This document shows, piece after piece, positions 8,956 to 14,646 of a stretch of 40,957 nt of DNA. The notes below the pieces were generated by a model that did not search any database, was not told where the DNA came from, and saw only the letters and a program-made list of their open reading frames with translations. The first letter of the stretch is position 1. Every line of letters starts with the position of its first letter. The translations under genes and the position numbers were made by a program. Source of the DNA: an uncultured Lachnospiraceae bacterium (lineage in GTDB: Bacteria; Bacillota; Clostridia; Lachnospirales; Lachnospiraceae); contig CALWLM010000158.1 of assembly GCA_944381515.1 (NCBI GenBank), positions 1-40,957 of the forward strand. The letters run 5' to 3'.

Positions 8956-9318
8956 TCATCGATTGTCCGTGCCTTTTGTCCCGTCCGTCAGGCCGTCCAT
9001 CAGATCGTCGGCGGCCCTGGAGATATCGTCGCCCATCTCATCCAGGCCGTCGCTCAGATCTCCCGTTGTCCCGTCGGCTGCGGTTCCATCCGGCATCGTT
9101 CCGTCCGACATGGTGCCATCGGACACGGTCCCCTCCTCGGAGGGCATACTGCCCGCTCCGTCAGGAGCATTTGTCTCTGTCATTCCGGCGCTTTCCGGGG
9201 CAGTGGACTCCTGCGGAAAGCTGGCTGTCGTCTCCTTTCGGTCGTCCCCACAGCCCGCAGCCACAAGCATAATCGCTGCCAGAGGCAGGCACAGCAGAGT
9301 GTATCGGATTTTTTTCAT
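8956..9318 (-). CDS. Small repeat-rich lipoprotein
   Basis: This 120-residue protein begins with MKKIRYTLL and has a hydrophobic signal ending in a lipobox VAAGC, so the Cys at about 24 should be lipidated and anchored outside the membrane. The rest is low complexity: Thr/Ser/Glu/Pro, then repeats of (S/P/A)DGT with intervening M/A/T, and an acidic helix DDISRAADDLMDGL. AAAGGAG 9 nt before the ATG at 9318 fixes the start; codons further upstream are not needed. An overlapping plus-strand frame is probably the shadow of these repeats. Function unknown. Confidence 0.7.
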   Translation of the reverse strand: MKKIRYTLLCLPLAAIMLVAAGCGDDRKETTASFPQESTAPESAGMTETNAPDGAGSMPSEEGTVSDGTMSDGTMPDGTAADGTTGDLSDGLDEMGDDISRAADDLMDGLTDGTKGTDNR

Positions 9319-9383
9319 AATTTTCGTCTCCTTTACATCCAATATTGCTCCCTGATTAGTGTGCTCTTTTTTCTCTTCTTATA

Positions 9384-9614
9384 ATGATCCATTTATGTCC
9401 ATTTTTTATCGGCGCAGTCTTAACGGAGTTATCAGAGTTATTGCCGTTATTGGCCTTATTTGCTTTTGTCTTTTCGGACAGACGGATCTATGTTATACTG
9501 AATCTGCCAAACCAGCCGCCTTTTGCCCAGGCAGACGGTCTGGTTCATTACCAAAAATTCTACGATATCGTAGTGGAGAATATGGAACGCCAGACAGAGG
9601 GTCTGCACGGGTGA
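9384..9614 (+). CDS. Possible small membrane protein or gene remnant
   Basis: A 76-codon frame has a hydrophobic first half and a polar second half (VHYQKFYDIVVENMERQ) that reads like genuine protein. It ends just before an intrinsic terminator that is well formed for the plus strand. Against it, there is no good ribosome binding site before the ATG, although a purine run AACGGAG precedes an in-frame TTG near 9441. It could be the tail of a decayed gene. Apart from this frame and the terminator, 9319-9725 holds nothing I recognise. Confidence 0.3.
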   Translation: MIHLCPFFIGAVLTELSELLPLLALFAFVFSDRRIYVILNLPNQPPFAQADGLVHYQKFYDIVVENMERQTEGLHG

Positions 9615-9646
9615 GCCGCCCGCATGAAAGTCTGCGTTAAAATTTT

Positions 9647-9696
9647 AGAGGATGTCTCTCGCATCCAATGGGATGATCGAGAAACACCCTCTTTTT
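9647..9696. terminator. Intrinsic terminator
   Basis: A long stem with a few G-U pairs (9647-9666 with 9671-9692) closes on a short loop and is followed by CTCTTTTT on the plus strand. On the minus strand it lies 34 nt after the dapB stop, followed by AAAATTTT. It can therefore serve dapB, and possibly a plus-strand transcript. Confidence 0.65.
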
Positions 9697-9725
9697 GAAA
9701 AAGAAATATTCTTCCGTGCCGTCTA

Positions 9726-10478
9726 TTACACCACCGAACTCATATCATAGATTCCCGGTTTGCGGCCGGGCAATACCTTGGCCGCCTGCAGCGCGCCATT
9801 GGCAAAAATCCGGCGGGAATAGGCCGTGTGGCGAATCTCAATGACCTCATCCGGCCCTGCAAAAATCACATCGTGCTCTCCTACAATGGTGCCGCCGCGG
9901 ACGGACTGAACGCCGATCTCCTTACTCGGACGGCTCTGTCTGCGCTCATGACGGTCCAGACAGATTTCATAATCCTGGCCGCCTCCCTTCTGCACCGCCT
10001 CCGCCAGCATCAAAGCTGTGCCGCTGGGGGCATCCACCTTGCGGCGATGATGCATTTCCACGATCTCCGGGTCGAAATCCGCCGAAAGCAGCACCTTCGC
10101 CGCCTCCTCTACCAGTTTAAGCAGCAGATTGATTCCCAGCGACATATTGCCGGAGCGCAGAATCGGAATCGTCTCCGACGCTGCCCCTACCTTCTCCAGC
10201 TGCTCCTCAGAAAGTCCCGTGGTACATAAAATGAGCGGGAGCTTTTTGTCTACGCAGTCGGCCAGCAGACCGTCCACTGCGCCGGCATTGCTGAAATCCA
10301 CCACTACGTCCGCCTCCCTGTCACACTCCCCTACGGAAGCATACACCGGGAAATCACATTTTCCGTCATTAAACCGGTCCACGCCGGCCACAACCTCTAT
10401 CTCCCCATCCTGGGAAGCCATCTCCGCCACAACTTTGCCCATGGCGCCGCTGCAGCCGTGAATTATAATTCTTGTCAT
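9726..10478 (-). CDS. dapB: 4-hydroxy-tetrahydrodipicolinate reductase
   Basis: This 250-residue enzyme reduces hydroxy-tetrahydrodipicolinate with NAD(P)H, the second committed step of lysine and diaminopimelate synthesis in the cytosol. The Rossmann motif GCSGAMG is at 8-14. The catalytic and substrate motif EMHHRRKVDAPSGTA is at 141-154, with H143, H144 and K147. The ATG at 10478 has AGGAGG six bases upstream and is preferred over an in-frame codon eight positions earlier. It starts 20 nt after the dapA stop, in one operon under the lysine riboswitch. Confidence 0.96.
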   Translation of the reverse strand: MTRIIIHGCSGAMGKVVAEMASQDGEIEVVAGVDRFNDGKCDFPVYASVGECDREADVVVDFSNAGAVDGLLADCVDKKLPLILCTTGLSEEQLEKVGAASETIPILRSGNMSLGINLLLKLVEEAAKVLLSADFDPEIVEMHHRRKVDAPSGTALMLAEAVQKGGGQDYEICLDRHERRQSRPSKEIGVQSVRGGTIVGEHDVIFAGPDEVIEIRHTAYSRRIFANGALQAAKVLPGRKPGIYDMSSVV

Positions 10479-10498
10479 CTCCTGCCTCCTATACGCTC

Positions 10499-11383
10499 TC
10501 ACAGTATTCCGTAATCGGCCATGGCCTTTTTAAGCCGCTGTACATTCGCCGGCTCCATCTCCGTCAGCGGAGGACGAAGAGGACCTACCTCCCAGCCCTG
10601 CAAATTCATCGCAGCCTTGACCGGGATGGGATTGACCTCGCAAAACAGAGCGTGGCACAGCTCCAGAGCTTTGAGCTGCAGCTCCGCCCCCTTCTTATAA
10701 TCTCCAGCCAGGCAGGCCGCCGTGATCTCATGGGTCTGAGCCGGCGCCACATTGGAAAGCACCGAAATCACGCCCTTGCCGCCCAGGGACATAATCGGCA
10801 CAATCTGGTCGTCATTGCCGGAATAGAGATCGATCTGCCCTTCCGTCAAAGCCATCAGATCGGCAATCTGCGAGATATTTCCGGACGCCTCCTTGATGCC
10901 TACGATGTTCTCCACATCGCGAACCAGGGCTGCCGCCGTGGCGGGCAGAATATTGCAGCCGGTGCGGCCGGGTACATTGTAGAGAATAATCGGCAGAGAT
11001 ACCGATGAGGCCACCGCCGTAAAATGGGCGATCAGTCCCTTCTGGGTCGCCTTGTTATAATAAGGCGTCACCACCAGCAAGGCGTCCGCTCCCGCCGCCT
11101 GCGCCTCCTGGGACAGATATTTGGCCGTCTCCGTGCAGTTGGAGCCGGTTCCGGCAATCACCGGGACTCGGCCCTTTACGAATTTTACGCAGGCGCGGAT
11201 CACATCCAGGTGCTCCTCATGAGTCAGCGTGGCCGCCTCCCCTGTGGTGCCGCAGATGATAATGCTGTCCGTACCTCCCGCGATCTGATCCTCTATAATT
11301 TCCTCCAGCTTGCCATAGTTGACGCTCCCATCCGGGTGCATCGGTGTAATGAGCGCTACTCCGGCTCCTTCAAAAACAGCCAT
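10499..11383 (-). CDS. dapA: 4-hydroxy-tetrahydrodipicolinate synthase
   Basis: This 294-residue TIM-barrel enzyme condenses pyruvate with aspartate semialdehyde, opening the lysine/diaminopimelate branch. Family motifs are GTTGE (45-49, catalytic T46/T47), ILYNVPGRT with Y135, and the Schiff-base lysine K164 in GIKEASG. The length is normal. AAAGGGG lies upstream of the ATG. The leader carries a lysine riboswitch and terminator, so transcription should stop when lysine is plentiful. The product also feeds peptidoglycan and, in spore formers, dipicolinate. Confidence 0.97.
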   Translation of the reverse strand: MAVFEGAGVALITPMHPDGSVNYGKLEEIIEDQIAGGTDSIIICGTTGEAATLTHEEHLDVIRACVKFVKGRVPVIAGTGSNCTETAKYLSQEAQAAGADALLVVTPYYNKATQKGLIAHFTAVASSVSLPIILYNVPGRTGCNILPATAAALVRDVENIVGIKEASGNISQIADLMALTEGQIDLYSGNDDQIVPIMSLGGKGVISVLSNVAPAQTHEITAACLAGDYKKGAELQLKALELCHALFCEVNPIPVKAAMNLQGWEVGPLRPPLTEMEPANVQRLKKAMADYGIL

Positions 11384-11491
11384 ATCCTACCCCTTTCCCG
11401 GCCCTGCGGCCTGTATTTTCTTCGTGTTTGCAGTGAAAATCCACAGCCGGCTCCAGTCTTTGCCGCGCGGCCGTTGTCTGGTACTTTCACC

Positions 11492-11527
11492 AAAAAATAA
11501 GGAAGCTGACAGATAGACAGCTTCCTT
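11492..11527 (-). terminator. Riboswitch-controlled terminator
   Basis: A perfect 10-bp stem AAGGAAGCTG/CAGCTTCCTT is followed on the minus strand by ATTTTTT. It lies just downstream of the lysine aptamer and about 110 nt before the dapA start, where an expression platform is expected. Confidence 0.88.
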
Positions 11528-11544
11528 CCGATACACATTCATCT

Positions 11545-11715
11545 GGCTCGTAGCTCTCCATCCGTCCGGGATGACAGTCGCAGGGCTCTTCGCCGCTGCG
11601 CCCAGATGGAAATGTACAGGCACAACCATCTTCGGCGTCATCCCCTTTCGGCAGCTTCATCTATGCCTGTCATATCCCTCTGCCTACTGATGGATAACGC
11701 GACCTCTACTTGCTT
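11545..11715 (-). promoter_or_regulatory. Lysine riboswitch (L box)
   Basis: The minus strand carries the conserved lysine-aptamer blocks in the right order: GTAGAGGTCGCG, then GCCGAAAGGGG, GACGCCGAAG, the hairpin ending GCGAAGAGCCC, CTGTCATCCC, and GGAGAGCTAC. GTAG at the start pairs with CTAC at the end to close P1. The terminator at 11492-11527 follows directly. Lysine binding should favour that terminator and shut off dapA-dapB. The rest of the 11384-11544 leader contains only the terminator and the dapA ribosome binding site. Confidence 0.93.
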
Positions 11716-11732
11716 ATTCAACTGATACGGTC

Positions 11733-11761
11733 ATCTTAACACTGCGAGTCCTGCATGTCAA
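11733..11761 (-). promoter_or_regulatory. Sigma-A promoter of dapA-dapB
   Basis: On the minus strand TTGACA (11761-11756) is followed after exactly 17 nt by TAAGAT (11738-11733). Transcription would begin near 11726, a few bases before the lysine aptamer. Confidence 0.8.
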
Positions 11762-11779
11762 CCCGCTTTCTCCATGTTT

Positions 11780-12268
11780 TCACGGTTTTTCGGTGGTGAT
11801 GCGAGAGATCTCATCCACGCAGTCGTACAGCTGCTCCGGAAAAGAACGGCCGGTCAGGATCAGCTCCATCTCCTCGTTCTTGGCTCCCAGCAGATTTCTT
11901 AACACCTCCAGGTCGATGATCTGATATTCCAAAAGTCCAAGAACCTCATCCAGAATGAGAACATCGCATTCGCCGGTGACCATAACCTTCTTGGCAAAAT
12001 TCAGGCCATTCTGAATATTGGAAATTTCGTCCCTCTTTTCCTCTTCAGACAGGCAGTCGAAGGCCTCCCGGCGCTTCTCAAACGAAAACACCTTGAATTC
12101 CGGCTCCAGACGGCGCAGAAAGGCCGAATCCTTTATCTGATTTCCCTTCAAGAACTGTATCATAATGATACTTTTTTCATGCTCCGCACTGGTGATTGCT
12201 CTTCCTATGGCAGCGGCCGTCTTTCCGTGACCATCGCCACAGATGACCTGTATCATTCCTCTACTCAT
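11780..12268 (-). CDS. Cob(I)alamin adenosyltransferase, CobA/BtuR-like
   Basis: This 162-residue P-loop protein resembles CobA/CobO/BtuR, which transfers the adenosyl group of ATP to cob(I)alamin. Visible features are the P-loop GDGHGKT (11-17), MIQFLKG, the DVLILDEV box and ILTGRSFP. The usual family loop is GNGKGKT, so the variant here (D12, H14) is notable. AGGAGG lies 8 nt before the ATG at 12268, which was preferred over a GTG eight codons earlier. It could support B12 use in the cell, for example enzymes other than MetH, which uses methylcobalamin. No other B12 synthesis gene lies beside it. Confidence 0.8.
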   Translation of the reverse strand: MSRGMIQVICGDGHGKTAAAIGRAITSAEHEKSIIMIQFLKGNQIKDSAFLRRLEPEFKVFSFEKRREAFDCLSEEEKRDEISNIQNGLNFAKKVMVTGECDVLILDEVLGLLEYQIIDLEVLRNLLGAKNEEMELILTGRSFPEQLYDCVDEISRITTEKP

Positions 12269-12309
12269 CTTTTGCTCCTCCTGTGGGATCACTGTTACTA
12301 CATTGTATT

Positions 12310-12338
12310 AGTTTACCATTATTTGTGTTAAATAGCAA
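12310..12338 (-). promoter_or_regulatory. Promoter for the adenosyltransferase gene
   Basis: On the minus strand TTGCTA (12338-12333), a 17-nt spacer and TAAACT (12315-12310) form a plausible sigma-A promoter in the 109-nt gap upstream of the gene. No terminator is obvious in the gap, so read-through from the SSB-like gene is also possible. Confidence 0.45.
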
Positions 12339-12377
12339 CTATTTTCAGACATTCAATAGGCCGCAGCAGCCTTAGCC

Positions 12378-13013
12378 TTACGATGCCGCCTCCCCACATT
12401 CCAGCTTGCTGACCGACACCTCATAGGCAATCCGCTTTTCACTCTCCATTTCACTCAGCTTTTTGGTGTACTCGCGGCTCTGGACCCGTCCCCAGATGCG
12501 AATCCGGCTGCCCACCTGAAAGGCCGAGGCATAACGGGCGTTGCGCCCCCAGGCAATACAGGGGATGTAATCGGATTTGCCGTAGGGCCGGTTTACTGCG
12601 ATCAGAAGATCGGCTATCTCTCTGCCAAGGGGCGTCTTGCGGTAGATTGGTTCCTTGCAGATATAGCCGTCCAGGAAAATCTGATTGGTCTTCGTGTAAT
12701 CCGTAAACTCTTCCAGAAAACAGAGTTCCCTGACAAACACAGACAGCACCAGACGGTTCTTGCTCCCCTCATGACGGTTGTAGGACCTGAACTGTCCGGC
12801 AGCCTCCAGCGTCCGGCCCCGATAATCCTGCTTCACGTCGATCAGCCGCTCCGATATCATAAGAGGTATGATATCCTCCTGATCGCTCAGGCGGTTGACT
12901 GCCAGATCCACCATATAGAAGCCTTCCCCAAAGACCTCGTGGCTGTAGGTGAACTGAGACATCACCTGTCCGATTACTGTTACCTTGTTGTTTTCCAGAT
13001 TTTTTTCTGACAT
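12378..13013 (-). CDS. SSB-like protein with two OB-fold segments
   Basis: This 211-residue protein looks like two single-stranded-DNA-binding OB folds in tandem. The first half has NKVTVIGQVMSQFTYSHE and GFYMVDLAVNR; the second has NQIFLDGYICKEPIYRKTP, EIADLLIAVNR and IPCIAWGRNA with GSRIRIWGR, the usual SSB order. It lacks the long acidic C-terminal tail of housekeeping SSB. Its partners are unknown. Several Clostridia carry such an accessory SSB. GGAGG 10 nt before the ATG at 13013 sets the start; the frame is open further upstream but has no signal there. Confidence 0.75.
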   Translation of the reverse strand: MSEKNLENNKVTVIGQVMSQFTYSHEVFGEGFYMVDLAVNRLSDQEDIIPLMISERLIDVKQDYRGRTLEAAGQFRSYNRHEGSKNRLVLSVFVRELCFLEEFTDYTKTNQIFLDGYICKEPIYRKTPLGREIADLLIAVNRPYGKSDYIPCIAWGRNARYASAFQVGSRIRIWGRVQSREYTKKLSEMESEKRIAYEVSVSKLECGEAAS

Positions 13014-13043
13014 TGTATTTTCTCCTCCATTTTTTATGGTGTT

Positions 13044-13077
13044 GAGGTCCCTGACCTCATTATACCCGCCTGGGTAT
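13044..13077 (-). promoter_or_regulatory. Promoter with two adjacent dyads before the SSB-like gene
   Basis: On the minus strand a perfect TATAAT (13064-13059) has only a weak -35. It is overlapped by the dyad ATACCC-gcct-GGGTAT (13062-13077) and followed at the expected start of transcription by GAGGTC-agg-GACCTC (13044-13058). The layout suggests binding of a regulator, but the dyads could also act as RNA hairpins. Confidence 0.45.
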
Positions 13078-13194
13078 TTGTATCTCACGCTCCGAGCCGT
13101 CCCAAATGCCCGGGCAGGTATAGTATTGCTGACTGTTACTATATATATGCAGTTTTTCCCATATTAGACCAAACTAGAACAAAATATTTTTTCA

Positions 13195-13223
13195 TTTACA
13201 ATTCCGGCGACCTATACTAGAAT
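13195..13223 (+). promoter_or_regulatory. Promoter of the glycosylation operon
   Basis: TTTACA (13195-13200) and TAGAAT (13218-13223) are 17 nt apart. Transcription would start near 13230, about 40 nt before the ATG of the glycosyltransferase gene. It diverges from the SSB-like gene. Confidence 0.5.
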
Positions 13224-13268
13224 ATAGAAGAGTATTGCCTGATATGGCTTAAAATCAAGGAGATATCT

Positions 13269-14243
13269 ATGAAAAAAGTCGATATCGTAGTTCCCTGCTA
13301 CAATGAGCAGGAAGTACTGCAAGCTTTTTATAACGAGACGGCCCGCGTCCTTCTCACACTGCCGGATTATTCCTTCCGCTTTCTTTTCGTGGACGACGGA
13401 AGCCGCGACAATACCATTGTCATCATGAAACAGCTGGCTAAGGAGCACGATAATGTCAAATATCTCTCCTTCTCCCGCAACTTTGGCAAGGAGGCAGCCA
13501 TGTATGCCGGCCTTACCTATTCCGACGGCGACTATGTGATTCTGATGGACGCCGATCTGCAGCATCCTCCCGCAATGATTCCGGACATGCTTGCCGGTAT
13601 CGAAGAAGGATACGACTGCTGCGCAGCCAGAAGAGTGAGCCGCGAGGGAGAATCCAAGATCCGCAGCTGGTTTTCTCAGCTGTTCTACCGGCTCAGCAAT
13701 CGCATGACCGATGTCAAGATGCCTCAGAACGCCGTGGATTACCGCGTAATGACGCGGGCCATGGTGGACTCCATTCTCTCTCTGGCCGAGGTGGAGCGCT
13801 TCTCCAAGGGAATCTTTGCCTGGGTCGGCTTTGAGACCAAATGGCTGCCCTATGAAAATGTGGAGAGAACCATGGGAACCACCAAATGGAATTTCTGGAA
13901 GTTAGTTAAGTATGCCTTAAGCGGCATCACCTCCTTTTCCATCACGCCGCTTCGGATGGTCTCCGGCATGGGCTTTCTCATTTTTGTGTTTGCCTGTCTG
14001 TATATCCTGGTGACGCTGATTCAGACCTTCCTCTTTGGCATCGACGTCCCCGGTTATGTGACGACGCTGTGCGCCGTCTTGTTCCTGGGCGGCATCATCG
14101 AGCTGTCCGTAGGCATACTGGGCGAGTATGTGGCGCACATTTATATGGAGGCGAAGGGTCGTCCGATCTTTATTCTCCGCCAGACTAATCTTGAGATAAA
14201 AAAGGAGAAATCCAATGGAAATGCTTCAGACTCTGTTTGCTAA
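13269..14243 (+). CDS. GT2 polyprenyl-phosphate glycosyltransferase, GtrB/CsbB-like
   Basis: This 324-residue protein has a GT-A fold glycosyltransferase domain (VPCYNE at 8-13, FVDDGSRDNT at 40-49, DAD at 94-96, QHPP) followed by two C-terminal membrane helices (about 232-256 and 268-290). Proteins of this type charge undecaprenyl phosphate with a single sugar (glucose, GlcNAc or similar) on the cytosolic face. The downstream GtrA flippase and YfhO transferase fit the three-component system known from Bacillus subtilis CsbB-GtcA-YfhO, which decorates lipoteichoic acid. AAGGAG lies six bases before the ATG. The end overlaps gtrA by 29 bp. Confidence 0.9.
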   Translation: MKKVDIVVPCYNEQEVLQAFYNETARVLLTLPDYSFRFLFVDDGSRDNTIVIMKQLAKEHDNVKYLSFSRNFGKEAAMYAGLTYSDGDYVILMDADLQHPPAMIPDMLAGIEEGYDCCAARRVSREGESKIRSWFSQLFYRLSNRMTDVKMPQNAVDYRVMTRAMVDSILSLAEVERFSKGIFAWVGFETKWLPYENVERTMGTTKWNFWKLVKYALSGITSFSITPLRMVSGMGFLIFVFACLYILVTLIQTFLFGIDVPGYVTTLCAVLFLGGIIELSVGILGEYVAHIYMEAKGRPIFILRQTNLEIKKEKSNGNASDSVC

Positions 14244-14628
14244 GCTTGTCAATTACGAGACCATCAGCTACCTGGTTGTAGGTGTTCTGACCACCGTAAT
14301 CAGCATCGGTGTATTTGCCCTGTGCTATCGCAAGGCGAAATTCGGCACCGTTGTGTCCAACATCATCTCCTGGATCGTAGCCGTAGCCTTTGCTTACGTG
14401 GCCAACAAGATTTTTGTTTTTCAGTCCCCTTCCTGGGAGCTCTCGGTAATCATCCCGGAGATCATAGGCTTTGTGTCGGCCAGACTTCTGACCCTGGGCT
14501 TTGATGTGGTATTCGTCTACGTCACCGTAGAAAAGCTCCACTGGAACGATATCGTCTCCAAGACCACCTCCAACGTGGTCGTAATGATCGTCAACTACAT
14601 TGCCAGCAAGCTCTTTATTTTCGCATAA
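14215..14628 (+). CDS. GtrA-family membrane protein
   Basis: This 137-residue protein has four hydrophobic helices, the GtrA family layout, with VVGVLTTVISIGVF near the start and VVVMIVNYIASKLFIF at the end. GtrA/GtcA proteins are thought to flip the sugar-charged lipid to the outer face of the membrane. AAGGAG seven bases before the ATG supports the start, inside the end of the glycosyltransferase gene. The overlap implies coupled expression. Confidence 0.9.
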   Translation: MEMLQTLFAKLVNYETISYLVVGVLTTVISIGVFALCYRKAKFGTVVSNIISWIVAVAFAYVANKIFVFQSPSWELSVIIPEIIGFVSARLLTLGFDVVFVYVTVEKLHWNDIVSKTTSNVVVMIVNYIASKLFIFA

Positions 14629-14646
14629 AACGTTAGGAGATACGAC

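Noticed and set aside
8963..9355. 130-codon plus-strand frame across the lipoprotein gene
   Set aside because: It is Ser/Pro/Val-rich because it reads the DGT repeats backwards. The minus-strand frame has a signal peptide, lipobox and good ribosome binding site.
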